Source of the DNA: an uncultured Saprospiraceae bacterium
Lineage (GTDB): Bacteria; Bacteroidota; Bacteroidia; Chitinophagales; Saprospiraceae
DNA: 36,763 nt
Direction: 5' to 3'
Assembly (NCBI GenBank): GCA_937928405.1
Contig: CALFWZ010000125.1
Location: forward strand, 1 to 36,763
Below are positions 1 through 8,502 of the stretch, piece by piece (the first letter of the stretch is position 1; each line of letters starts with the position of its first letter). The notes beneath the pieces were generated by a model. It had not been told where the DNA came from. It made no database searches and saw only the letters and a program-made list of their open reading frames with translations. A program made the position numbers and the translations under genes.

Positions 1-240
1 TGCCGTCTAATCTTTTTGATCAATTTTAGGCAGACTCGCTTGATGACTTCCCGCTACCCTGAAGTCAATTGTTGGGACAGTCATCATCGTGGAATGATAT
101 TAACTGGCACCATCTTCAACGCCGAAATCAGCGCCGACCCAAAACGTTGATCTGCCCTCCGGAGCGGAGTGTGATGGCAGTAAAATACTTGCATATCCAC
201 CATATGTTGGCAATCTGCCGCATATGGATGGAGTATGCTT
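1..240. other. GC-rich structured segment at the window edge, possibly the end of an element or gene cut by the boundary
   Basis: Bases 121-180 are about 60% G+C by count, clearly above the AT-rich remainder. The plus frame beginning at base 1 is open to a TGA at 148-150 (49 codons, no recognisable domain). The minus strand also has an open stretch over about 97-250, likewise unrecognised. Several inverted repeats lie close together: TCAACG/CGTTGA around 116-150, CTGCC/GGCAG around 153-180, and the long hairpin at 191-238. Composition and secondary structure suggest the edge of a mobile element, a structured RNA or a foreign gene truncated by the window. I cannot tell which. Confidence 0.35.
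191..238. repeat. Long imperfect hairpin (about 20 paired bases)
   Basis: The arms pair as GCATA/TATGC (191-195 with 234-238), TCCA/TGGA (196-199 with 229-232), CCATATG/CATATGG (200-206 with 221-227) and an apical GGCA/TGCC (209-212 with 216-219) closing a three-base loop ATC. Only two single-base bulges interrupt the outer stem. It lies about 40 bases after the plus-frame stop at 148-150, but no clean T-tract follows. A transposon-end or structured-RNA hairpin therefore fits at least as well as a terminator. Confidence 0.5.
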
Positions 241-622
241 TGTTATCTATTGTTAGTTCCTTTCTTATACTCCAAAATATTCTCCTTTATTCACTTTCGG
301 ATCATCTTGAACAAATTATTCGCAGTATTATTGTTTATTGATGGGTGGGAGCAATTTACTTTTGCTACGATATTATTCTCTAAAGTAGAAAATATTTTTC
401 GGATTTTGAGACAGGAATTATAAAATTAGTACTTTTTCGCTATATGATCGTTTGTATGTTTTTTTATGATTGCCACGAATAATTTGCTTCTGCTATCATA
501 CTTACTTCGTTCAAATTCTCTAAATTTACTGTATGTGGTTTCTCTTTTCCACCTCTTATTAATTTTAATGCGACTTCATGACCAATTAAGAAAAACGTAA
601 TTCAAAAAAAAACCATCCAAAC
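241..622. other. Intergenic, AT-rich, no supported gene
   Basis: This lies beyond the 3' end of the minus-strand phospholipase-like gene. It holds only short open frames of low-complexity hydrophobic composition on the plus strand. A 46-codon minus-strand open stretch at 464-601 has no ATG. A run of nine A on the plus strand (nine T on the minus transcript) at about 604-612 follows the phospholipase gene's stop without an obvious stem. I see no further feature. Confidence 0.4.
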
Positions 623-2356
623 CTATTCCCGCAAAAACGCATAAGCATCCTGATTAGAATAAACATTCCAGGCGCTTAGTTGATACAGCAAATTGACTTG
701 TTTTTTGGTGAGGGAGATTCCTTTGCTAAACCCATTTTCAAAGAATAATTTATATAATGGAAAATCTGGAAAATCTCCTCTTGCGCCTAAATTAATTTCT
801 GCTTTAACATCGGCGGGGAGTTTATTTTCCCATGCTGGAACGTGCTCATTATAAACCCATAAGATTTCTACTTTCTGTCCGGAGGGAATGCCCCACCATT
901 TGTTTTCTACAGTTTCTAGGGCAGTTTTAGTCATCACCGTTTCTCCTTTTAATTTAGCCTCACTCAATCCTTTGTATACGGCTAAATAATCTTCTAGAGC
1001 AAATACCTTATTTCGAATTTGATCTCCGGTAGGATACCCAAACAGTGGATACAAATCACTATCAATTTCATTAGGTACCGGAGGACATGCTGGATTTGGG
1101 TTACAATCAACCACCAAAGGTGCATCTGTATTGATAAAGACGACAATTTTTTGAACTCCTCTTTGTAGCAAACTGATTAAACCATAGTTTTCGAGATTCC
1201 CGCCATCAGTGAAACGATATTTTTGTTGCGTTCCAATTTCACCATTTGCTTTGATGGGCCAATATGCTTCTTCTGGGATGAGATTGTTTAAGGAAAAACC
1301 TGGGAGTACTTTCGAAGGAAACTGGGCAAGGACCGAGGAGCTAACGAATGCTCCATAAGCAGCACTACTCGTCCCTGCGGCATCGACTACTTGATAGCGT
1401 CGTTCTGGAAGGCGAACGTTAATTTCTTTAGGGGCATTGCCAGTTGAAGCGATGGATTGATAATTGAGGATTTTACTACCAAATCCAAAAGGTTCCATGA
1501 ATCCACCACCAGCATTAAAACGAATCGTGTCCGAAGAAATCAGGCTTTTATCTACAACTTGTAAGGGTTGATTTGAACCAATGTATAAAGGAGTGTAATT
1601 AAAAACGGATAGGTTTTCTGGATTTCGGATGGGCAAATCCTTCGATGGCCCAAGGAGGCTCGAATTCATGATCAAAAATGGTCTTTTTATATCTCCAGTT
1701 TGCTGATGTACGGTAATAAAATCGCTGACTTTTAATTCTGTATTTCGTTCTAAAATCTCCTTTCTGGTTTGTTCATTTAAAGTAAAATACTTTGGCTTTG
1801 CTGGATCATATAAACCAAATTTTTTCAGATAGGTGTGTCCAATTCCATCAATCCAGATATAGTCCATTTTTTGGAGGGTACCAAAACTAATCAGATCCAA
1901 TCCCAGTCTTTCAAATAAATCATCTTCCAAATTTCTGGTGATGACTTCTCCCATAAATCCTTTGGGCATGAAATCTAGCTTGTCTAAGGTAAGGGCTTCT
2001 GGTGGATAAATATTACCTAGGAGTTCTTTGTCATTAGCAGCACCTTGATGATAAAAGGTAAAGATACTGGTCGCCCAAGAACCTCCAGATACCGAAGAGA
2101 CATAGCCTATGTCATCCCAGAGTCCTGCTACTTCTAAACCTTTCATTTGACCAATGGCACAATTCATGGCGCGAGTTCCACCACCAGAAAAACAGACGCC
2201 AGTTGAAGGAAGATCTAAATATGCTTCTGGAAATTCTGTTGAATTTTCAGCATGATCCCAAACTAGGATACTTGCTTTTCTTCGACAACTCGTAAATATT
2301 AAAATACAAGTAATTAGATAAATAAGAAAATACGTTCTTTTTTCTAGTGAAGACAT
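623..2356 (-). CDS. cPLA2/patatin-like phospholipase lipoprotein
   Basis: Probable outer-membrane-attached or periplasmic lysophospholipase/phospholipase A2-type acyl hydrolase. A basic, hydrophobic leader ends in FTSC with Cys24 as likely lipidation site. The catalytic signature resembles eukaryotic cytosolic PLA2: oxyanion glycine loop SGGGTRA (57-63), nucleophile elbow SVSGGSW (88-94, Ser90), and catalytic Asp384 in DGGNLENYG (384-392). The long insert between Ser and Asp gives a 577-residue protein, larger than single-domain patatins. It is monocistronic, divergent from the plus-strand pair, with a promoter candidate at 2441-2475. Family knowledge supports lipid ester hydrolysis; the exact substrate is unknown. 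Catalytic motifs are clear; the lipobox is somewhat atypical (Phe at -3). Confidence 0.85.
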   Translation of the reverse strand: MSSLEKRTYFLIYLITCILIFTSCRRKASILVWDHAENSTEFPEAYLDLPSTGVCFSGGGTRAMNCAIGQMKGLEVAGLWDDIGYVSSVSGGSWATSIFTFYHQGAANDKELLGNIYPPEALTLDKLDFMPKGFMGEVITRNLEDDLFERLGLDLISFGTLQKMDYIWIDGIGHTYLKKFGLYDPAKPKYFTLNEQTRKEILERNTELKVSDFITVHQQTGDIKRPFLIMNSSLLGPSKDLPIRNPENLSVFNYTPLYIGSNQPLQVVDKSLISSDTIRFNAGGGFMEPFGFGSKILNYQSIASTGNAPKEINVRLPERRYQVVDAAGTSSAAYGAFVSSSVLAQFPSKVLPGFSLNNLIPEEAYWPIKANGEIGTQQKYRFTDGGNLENYGLISLLQRGVQKIVVFINTDAPLVVDCNPNPACPPVPNEIDSDLYPLFGYPTGDQIRNKVFALEDYLAVYKGLSEAKLKGETVMTKTALETVENKWWGIPSGQKVEILWVYNEHVPAWENKLPADVKAEINLGARGDFPDFPLYKLFFENGFSKGISLTKKQVNLLYQLSAWNVYSNQDAYAFLRE

Positions 2357-2440
2357 GATGTATGGATTTCGGGGTTAATAATTAATAATTTTATCTTCAG
2401 CGCAACTAACCGTTTATCTATTAACAATTAATTGTACCAT

Positions 2441-2475
2441 CAAATTTAAAGTGACTTAAAAATAAATTCAACAAA
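2441..2475 (-). promoter_or_regulatory. Candidate Bacteroidota promoter for the phospholipase gene
   Basis: On the minus strand TAAATTTG (2448-2441) matches the Bacteroidota -7 consensus TAnnTTTG, and TTTG (2475-2472) could be the -33 element. The gap of 23 bases is slightly longer than usual. It would give an untranslated leader of roughly 75-80 bases before the ATG at 2356. Pattern match only. Confidence 0.3.
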
Positions 2476-3053
2476 CGGTACCCTAGTTTGAAAATTTCTA
2501 GGATTTATTATAGGTATTAATTTCGTACCTAGGACAAACCCTAGAGATCGAGTATTTACGCTTAAAAAATGTTTATTTGTGGGAAGTATTTTGTAATTAT
2601 CGAGATCATTAAGCATTAATAGCATTACCTAATATTTAAAATACTATATAGATATTTCAAGGTTTGTCTTTCTAAGGTGATTATTCCGTGGATTGTTATT
2701 GCTCTAAATACAATGCTAATTTATTCTTTTCTAATAATTTTAAAAAGCGTACAAATACCTGTTTTTTATTATATTTTAGAATAGGTGCCGTTAATTAATT
2801 ATTGCCTTCGATAAATTAGGAGGTTGTTGAATGGCTGAAGGGTTGATCTACTCATTTTCTATCTTTCGTTTTATTCTTATTTTTTCCATGGTATTGCCTT
2901 AAAAAAATAATTTTTAACATGTACTACAAAATTTGGCGACAAAATACTTTTCTTCACGCTATTCTCACCAATCTAAGTACATCTTTTCCCTTTGCTAACC
3001 ATAAGATTAAACCTCTCAAGCGGAAATCTGCGTTCCATTCAGGTATTTATACG

Positions 3054-3085
3054 CTTGTCCAAAGTTTAATACTTGTCTAAATTTG
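3054..3085 (+). promoter_or_regulatory. Candidate Bacteroidota promoter for the first paralogue
   Basis: TAAATTTG at 3078-3085 is an exact TAnnTTTG -7 box. CTTG at 3054-3057 is a three-of-four match to the TTTG -33 element at a 20-base gap, the usual spacing. The leader would be about 48 bases and is A/T-rich just before the ATG at 3141, as is common where Shine-Dalgarno sequences are not used. Confidence 0.4.
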
Positions 3086-3140
3086 TAATAAATTAAATAC
3101 TCAATTTAATTATTTATTAAACCTTAAAAAATCAATATTT

Positions 3141-4517
3141 ATGAAAACCACAACAAAAAGAGTACTTGGTGTAAAAGCGACAGGACTCACAAATGAAGAA
3201 ATGTGGGAAGTGTATGCACAAGGAATTGCGCAAGCAATGGGATTACCGAATACTGGTGATAACTTTGTTTTGACAGGTAATTCTTTAATTGCAAATCTTG
3301 CCGCTTTTTCTAAAGCACTTCCACCTTCCGCAATACCTACTGTACCTCAAGCCTTGGCACAAGTCTATGCATTGGGTAATACACAAATTGTGGAACAAGG
3401 AATTTACACCCAATCCATGAATCGCTTCTTTAGTGAATATGCGACCTATATAGATGGGTTGATTCCACCAGGAGCAGGCCCCACACCTACCCAAGAATCT
3501 CAAATTCGATTGCTTCAGCAAAGTTTGATTGAAGCAAATGCGGTGTATGACGCAGATCTTCAAAAGGCGCTAGCCGCCTGGAAACTTCAAGGAGAGGCAT
3601 TTCCAGGTAAGTATCCTACCTTCCAAAGCTTTGTGAATCAAAGTGCATGGGGGCAAACACTTAACACAGATACTTCTGTTATTTCAGGGTATAATTCACA
3701 GTTAAATTCTCTATTAACGGAAATTTTTGGAGATAAATATCTTGCTATTCAGACGAACAAACAGGTGGTTGATAATGTCCGAACTGGCCAACAAGGAACA
3801 ATCGTTTTCGGGCCTTCTGTCATGGAGGTAAATACTGATGCTGGTAATATGATTGTACCTAGATATGATCCTTCTAGTTTGTCTACATTCTCTTCATGGG
3901 TGGACTCAACCATTGCTCAACATGGAAAGGCGACTCCTATCAAAATTGACTTTACTCAAAGTGCGGGTAAATATGATTTTTCAAAGTCTAGTTATTTTAG
4001 AAATACTAATTTCAAAACGAATTATTTCTTCTTTTCTGCTTCAGGAGGTACGAGTAGATCCGGAACAAAAGTGGACATTGACACTTCGTCTTCGAGCTTT
4101 AAGTGTACATTGATGTTTGATGCTATCACCAATGTGCAATTAGCTCCAGGTGTTTGGTTGGATACCTCTTTATTATATGATTATAAGAATCCAAAAAATC
4201 TGTCCATCCCTTCTTTCCTAGTGATTGGAATGTATCCTAGTATTGAGTTAGAAATGGATGCCGCAAGCTTCTCTTCTGCTTATGCTGCCTACAACTCAGG
4301 AGGTGGATTTGGAATTGGATCATTTTGGGCTTCTGCTTCTCATTCTCAAGGTTCTTCTGAGTTGAATATGAGTGCAGAATGGGATCAGTCTTCCAATAAG
4401 GTAAAAATAGTAGGAGCCTCTGTTATGCCAGTTATTTTAGGAATGCAAGTAGTAAAGCCTTCTTCTAATGCTGGGACGTTTGAAGTGCTTAAGCATTCAA
4501 GAAATACGATTGGATAA
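3141..4517 (+). CDS. Unrecognised protein, first of a tandem paralogous pair
   Basis: I do not recognise a named domain. The 458-residue protein has no signal peptide or membrane segment. An N-terminal helical half (about 15-215) includes ANLAAFSKALPP (51-62), RFFSEYATYIDGLIP (95-109) and a segment around 118-150 likely to be helical. A C-terminal half (about 220-440) is rich in beta-prone, Ser/Gly/aromatic sequence: TDAGN (232-236), ITNVQLAPGVWLDTSLLY (329-346), GGGFGIGSFWASASHS (387-402), GASVMPVILGMQV (425-437). The C-terminal pattern reminds me of uncharacterised fungal and myxobacterial proteins with a WFD-S-SLL and G-F-W-x-SAS signature (weak recollection). It is one of only two plus-strand genes, has its own promoter candidate, and is followed by a strong terminator. 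Confidence 0.8.
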   Translation: MKTTTKRVLGVKATGLTNEEMWEVYAQGIAQAMGLPNTGDNFVLTGNSLIANLAAFSKALPPSAIPTVPQALAQVYALGNTQIVEQGIYTQSMNRFFSEYATYIDGLIPPGAGPTPTQESQIRLLQQSLIEANAVYDADLQKALAAWKLQGEAFPGKYPTFQSFVNQSAWGQTLNTDTSVISGYNSQLNSLLTEIFGDKYLAIQTNKQVVDNVRTGQQGTIVFGPSVMEVNTDAGNMIVPRYDPSSLSTFSSWVDSTIAQHGKATPIKIDFTQSAGKYDFSKSSYFRNTNFKTNYFFFSASGGTSRSGTKVDIDTSSSSFKCTLMFDAITNVQLAPGVWLDTSLLYDYKNPKNLSIPSFLVIGMYPSIELEMDAASFSSAYAAYNSGGGFGIGSFWASASHSQGSSELNMSAEWDQSSNKVKIVGASVMPVILGMQVVKPSSNAGTFEVLKHSRNTIG

Positions 4518-4553
4518 GTATTACAAGTAATTTTTATGCTTAAATTTTAAAAG

Positions 4554-4590
4554 CAAAGGCCATTTTAAAAAAATGGCTTTTGTTTTTATT
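4554..4590 (+). terminator. Strong rho-independent terminator between the two paralogues
   Basis: A 13-base arm (4554-4566) pairs with 4570-4582 across a three-base AAA loop with only one G-T wobble, followed at once by TTTTT ATT (4583-4590). It ends the transcript of the first paralogue about 37 bases after its stop. It also covers the ATG at 4573, which argues against that codon being the start of the next gene. Confidence 0.8.
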
Positions 4591-4635
4591 AAATCCAAAT
4601 TTGTACTAACTCCACCCGCCCTAACTACATCTCTG

Positions 4636-5976
4636 ATGAAAAAACGAACCGTTCCGGATCAATTCTTATGGGCCCATTACAAATCAGCTATTTGCAAAGC
4701 TGCCGGTTTAAAAGATAGTTCGGACGAAAATTATACGAGTCTTGGCCATAGCCTTTTTGCTAATCTTGCTGCTTTTTCAAAGGCACTCCCTCCAATGGCA
4801 GTTCCCACCATTGCAGAGGCGTTGGCCCAAGTTTATCTACTCGCCGATACCTTAATTACACCTAATGAAATTTACACACCTGCCTTGAATCGTTTCTTTA
4901 GTCAATATGCCACTTATATCGACTGCCTCATTCCAGAAAAACATGGACAAGGTCCTACTCCTGGGCAAGAAGCAGAGATTAGATTATTACAATCAGCCAT
5001 CAAGGAGGCCAATGATAAATATAACCATGATTTCAACGAAGCGTTAGCCTCGTGGCATTTACAAGGGCAAGAATTTCCCAACAAATATCCTTATTTTCAA
5101 AACTTCATTGACGAAACTTTCTGGGGCGAAAAGCTGATCGATGAAAATTCAATTATTCTAGGATTGAATTCGCAAATAAATAATTTATTATCAGAAATAT
5201 TTGGAAAGGACTTTGAAGCCATCATGGTCAACAAACAAATTGTCGATACGGTTCGAACGTCCATGCAAGGTTTCTTTATCGCAAATACCTATACCATGCA
5301 AGTATCAACTGATGCCGGCAATGCGATCAAACCAACTTATACCCCTTCCAACCTAGTCACGTTCTCCGAATGGGTAGATGCAACGATACGCAATCACGAC
5401 CTAGCGGACCGTCAAAAAAATAAAAAGCCTATTTCATTTTTTTTACAAAAAAAAAATAAGCCTACTGAATATGCCAATAAAAATATTGATAAGCCTACAG
5501 GATCAATCGACGCCTTTTTCTATACAGGCAAAAGAACTGCCTTCCGATCAAAATCCAACTCCCAATTTCAGTCTGGTCAATTAATTAATATTAACACAGA
5601 ACATGAAGACTTTTCTGCTCAATTTCAGTACGAAGCCATTACGAATGTTCAATTAACTCCTGGTCTTTGGTATGATTCAAGCTTAATGTATAATTTTCAA
5701 AATCCTAATCATCTGTCTAAAGCGATCTCTCTAACCATCGCTATGTATCCTGATGTGAATTTGACGTTAGATTCAAAAAGTTTTAACGAATTTATATTGG
5801 CTTATCATTCAAAAGCTGGATTTGGCGTTGGGCCTTACTGGGCATCTGCAACTCATAAAAGCAGTAAGTCTTCCCCCCAAATGGACGTTACTTGGAATGA
5901 AAACTTGAATATGGTTCAAATGAAGAGTAGTTCACCTATTCCGTTGATTATTGGAATGGAAATGGAAATTTTATAA
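4636..5976 (+). CDS. Unrecognised protein, second of the tandem paralogous pair
   Basis: Paralogue of the upstream gene: over one 27-residue stretch (FANLAAF... to ...ALAQVY) 21 residues are identical, and the frame of landmarks is conserved: RFFSQYATYID (86-96), GPTPGQEAEIRLLQ (106-119), TDAGN (225-229), ITNVQLTPGLWYDSSLMY (335-352), GFGVGPYWASATHKS (395-409), PLIIGME (436-442). I start it at the ATG at 4636 (446 residues). The longer reading from 4573 begins inside the terminator hairpin, and its extra 21 residues have no counterpart. It carries a Lys/Asn-rich insertion (about 256-312) absent from the first copy and ends about where the first copy's GMQV lies, lacking its tail. No signal peptide. 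Function unknown. Confidence 0.75.
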   Translation: MKKRTVPDQFLWAHYKSAICKAAGLKDSSDENYTSLGHSLFANLAAFSKALPPMAVPTIAEALAQVYLLADTLITPNEIYTPALNRFFSQYATYIDCLIPEKHGQGPTPGQEAEIRLLQSAIKEANDKYNHDFNEALASWHLQGQEFPNKYPYFQNFIDETFWGEKLIDENSIILGLNSQINNLLSEIFGKDFEAIMVNKQIVDTVRTSMQGFFIANTYTMQVSTDAGNAIKPTYTPSNLVTFSEWVDATIRNHDLADRQKNKKPISFFLQKKNKPTEYANKNIDKPTGSIDAFFYTGKRTAFRSKSNSQFQSGQLININTEHEDFSAQFQYEAITNVQLTPGLWYDSSLMYNFQNPNHLSKAISLTIAMYPDVNLTLDSKSFNEFILAYHSKAGFGVGPYWASATHKSSKSSPQMDVTWNENLNMVQMKSSSPIPLIIGMEMEIL

Positions 5977-6038
5977 CTAATAATTGAGAAGTGGAAGAAA
6001 AGGATTAGCTCCAGATTCAGAAAAATATTCGGATTCCC

Positions 6039-8465
6039 CTACTCCACTAAAAACTTCCCTTGGCCAATTTTTTCTAATCTAATCAAATAAACACCAGAAG
6101 CTAAATTAGTAATATTTATTTGTTTTTTATTCAATCTATTACCTTTTTCAGTTAACACTTTCTGGCCTGCTAAGTTAAAAATTTCGATGGTATTTAACGG
6201 GTGGCGATCTGATCTGATAGATAAAATGCCTTCGGTAACTGGAACGGGAAATAGCGTCACACCATGATCGATTAATTGGGTATTGTCAATAGCCGTCGTG
6301 GTTTCACATTCTGGATTCCCGTAGATATTTACATTGGCAATACTGGTCCAATTGGTGCTAGAACTATTGCCAATACCGATAAATTTAACATAGCGAGCTA
6401 AGGTACCAGCTAAACTAAACAGCTGTTCGGTCGCAACGGTCACTCCGGAGGCTGCGCTGGTCTCCATGTCAAGGATGGTGGTAAATGGTCCTGTGGCTTC
6501 GTTGGCCACGGCGATGGAAAAGGTGATGGTCCTTTCGTCGGCTTTCCAAAAATAAATACCTATTTCGGTTAGTTCGTGTATACAATCTAGATCGAAGGTA
6601 ATTGATACTTCAGGTTCGGTATCTGGATTACCTGTCCAATAATTGGTAATGTCATCATTGTAGGCATTTTCTTCTGAAACGGTGGGAATGTCCTGCGTTC
6701 CTTCACTGGTGGTTCCGACAATTTGAATTTCATTAGGTACAAAAGAATTGGTTTGCACAATGGCCAAATTGGTAGACAAACCGTTTCCTCCGGCTACTTC
6801 ATTAATGGTAACCGTTCCAGTTCTTTCTCCTCCTGAGGTGTTTTCATCAACCGTGGCAGTTACAATGGAGGTTTCACTTCCGGAAGTTATATTGAGGCTT
6901 AACCAAGATAAATTCTCTGTAATATTCCAAGCAAGATTGGAAATAACTTCAAAGCTTAACTCCCCTCCTTCCAAATTAAACGTAAGGGTTGACGGCGCTA
7001 CGGCCAAGGTGGGTTCTGAAACTGCAATGGCACCAAAACCTACGTTTAGATATACATCAGCAGCAGTATATGGTAGATGGGTTCCGTTAGCTCCAAATTC
7101 TTCCGCCCCTGCATCAAAATCACTTTCTCTATTCCCTCCTAAAAGATCTTTTATTAAAAAATCATAATTTCCGACTCCTTCGTCAATTGGTGAACTTCCA
7201 CTGGTCAACCTATGAAAGTTTCCATCATCTGCCATTTCAGTATCTTCTAAATTAAAAATATTCCCTTGGATGACAGATGCTCCAATGGGTGCGGTAACCA
7301 ATTGATAATTACTGATACTGGTATTATAAGTTATATTATTGGCAATGGTTAAATTTTGGGGTGCTTGGTCTAGATCACTGTTGACGGTGGTTCCAATTCT
7401 TAAAGCATAATCACAATTTACAAAAGTATTGTTAATGATTTGTACATTTTTGACTTGGTAATACCCATTTAGGGCAGAATTAAGTCGTCCATTAGTCACG
7501 TTGATTCCACCCGTCACATTTGAGAAGGATCCATTTTCTTTAAAAGAATTGATTCCCTCAATATAATTATTATACACTTTATGACCTTCACCAATAACCC
7601 GAACTCCGGCGGTAAATGGATTTCCTTCAGCAAAAAAATAATTACCATAAACCTCACAATTATTACCATGTCGTAGGGTTAGGCAACCTGCAAAATTTCT
7701 AAAGGTATTATTGTAATATTTGTTTTGTCCAGACTTATTGGAAATGATTTCTACTTCTCCAAAAAAATTAAAAAAATAGTTTTCGTACACTTCTGAAAAA
7801 GAATTACTTAGAGAAGTAGAACTATTTCCAATTCTAATCGCATCTTGATCATTATCCTCATTTAAACCATTGATAGGTGTGCGGTCCGCAAAATAATTAT
7901 GGTGAATTTTCAAATAATCAGGTTCTGTAGAATTTCTATTATCATTAATAATACTTCCTACTCCATATTTACCAATAAAAGAATTATAGGCGATTTCATT
8001 ATTTTGACCATCGGTAAGAATCCATTTAAATTTAAAGGCCTTTTGAGCTTCCGTCCCATTATAGGAATCGATTTTATTATTGATGATTTTACAATTATTA
8101 CAATTTTTCAATTCGATGACCGGCTCAATTGTTGAACTTCCGTCAAGTACTAAATTGGAGGGATCTTGAAAAATCAATCCTGAAACTGTGAGATAAGCGC
8201 CTTCCATATATACCCTGGAGTTGCCGGTCATCAAAACAGCTCCTGGGTTTTGGGCAGTGATGGTAATTGGCGCAGAGGACGTTCCATTTTTATCAATATC
8301 AATAAAGACATTATTCCAAGTGCCATTGGCCAGCAAAATCGTTGTACCAGGCGTGGCAGTATTAATCGCATTGTTTAATTGAGACTGGTTCGTTACAACT
8401 TGGGCATTACCTAGCAACCATATCAGGCAAAAGGTGATAGTAGGTAATAATTTATTGATCATCAT
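6039..8465 (-). CDS. Secreted PL6-type alginate/polysaccharide lyase with BACON, discoidin-like and T9SS sorting domains
   Basis: Likely cleaves alginate or a related uronic-acid polymer by beta-elimination outside the cell. Signal peptide 1-21. Parallel beta-helix of the chondroitinase B/alginate lyase family about 24-460, rich in N-ladder turns, with the PL6 active-site layout: Glu237 and Glu239 (calcium ligands) in GEVEI, Lys244 in NKSG (base), Arg265/His266 in TLRHGN. Then a BACON-like domain (about 484-573), an F5/8 type C/discoidin-like domain (about 577-717), and a T9SS type A sorting domain (about 735-808, LFPVPV...GVYLIRL). The last residues, KFLVE, are slightly off the usual K-rich end. 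It lies 37 bases downstream of the serine hydrolase and may share its transcript. No SusC/SusD genes lie nearby. Lyase family call strong; substrate inferred. Confidence 0.88.
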   Translation of the reverse strand: MMINKLLPTITFCLIWLLGNAQVVTNQSQLNNAINTATPGTTILLANGTWNNVFIDIDKNGTSSAPITITAQNPGAVLMTGNSRVYMEGAYLTVSGLIFQDPSNLVLDGSSTIEPVIELKNCNNCKIINNKIDSYNGTEAQKAFKFKWILTDGQNNEIAYNSFIGKYGVGSIINDNRNSTEPDYLKIHHNYFADRTPINGLNEDNDQDAIRIGNSSTSLSNSFSEVYENYFFNFFGEVEIISNKSGQNKYYNNTFRNFAGCLTLRHGNNCEVYGNYFFAEGNPFTAGVRVIGEGHKVYNNYIEGINSFKENGSFSNVTGGINVTNGRLNSALNGYYQVKNVQIINNTFVNCDYALRIGTTVNSDLDQAPQNLTIANNITYNTSISNYQLVTAPIGASVIQGNIFNLEDTEMADDGNFHRLTSGSSPIDEGVGNYDFLIKDLLGGNRESDFDAGAEEFGANGTHLPYTAADVYLNVGFGAIAVSEPTLAVAPSTLTFNLEGGELSFEVISNLAWNITENLSWLSLNITSGSETSIVTATVDENTSGGERTGTVTINEVAGGNGLSTNLAIVQTNSFVPNEIQIVGTTSEGTQDIPTVSEENAYNDDITNYWTGNPDTEPEVSITFDLDCIHELTEIGIYFWKADERTITFSIAVANEATGPFTTILDMETSAASGVTVATEQLFSLAGTLARYVKFIGIGNSSSTNWTSIANVNIYGNPECETTTAIDNTQLIDHGVTLFPVPVTEGILSIRSDRHPLNTIEIFNLAGQKVLTEKGNRLNKKQINITNLASGVYLIRLEKIGQGKFLVE

Positions 8466-8502
8466 AATTCTTTTTTCTAAAAATTGAACAGTTCGTAAAG
8501 TT

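Larger units (their letters stand above)
2357..3140. other. 784-base divergent intergenic region
   Basis: It separates the minus-strand phospholipase gene from the plus-strand paralogue pair and must hold both promoters; candidates are listed separately. It also has four CTAG sites clustered at 2483-2544 with short inverted repeats (CCTAG 2482-2486 / CTAGG 2498-2502). A 23-codon hydrophobic frame at 2831-2902 is preceded by an AGGAGG-like stretch at about 2819-2824. Nothing else gene-like was seen. The length is unusual for this densely packed window. Confidence 0.5.

Noticed and set aside
69..423. Two overlapping plus-strand open frames of 90 and 62 codons near the left edge
   Set aside because: They run from the structured GC-rich piece into AT-rich DNA without change of frame logic. 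The encoded peptides are His/Arg-rich then hydrophobic, with no domain and no start context.
464..601. 46-codon minus-strand open stretch just after the phospholipase gene, reading GHEVALKLIRGG and so on
   Set aside because: It has no ATG, GTG or TTG near its beginning, and a stretch this long without stops is expected by chance now and then at this GC content. A gene fragment is possible but unsupported.
4573..4635. Extended N-terminus of the second paralogue (start at 4573)
   Set aside because: The codons lie in and just after the terminator stem, and the residues have no counterpart in the first paralogue.
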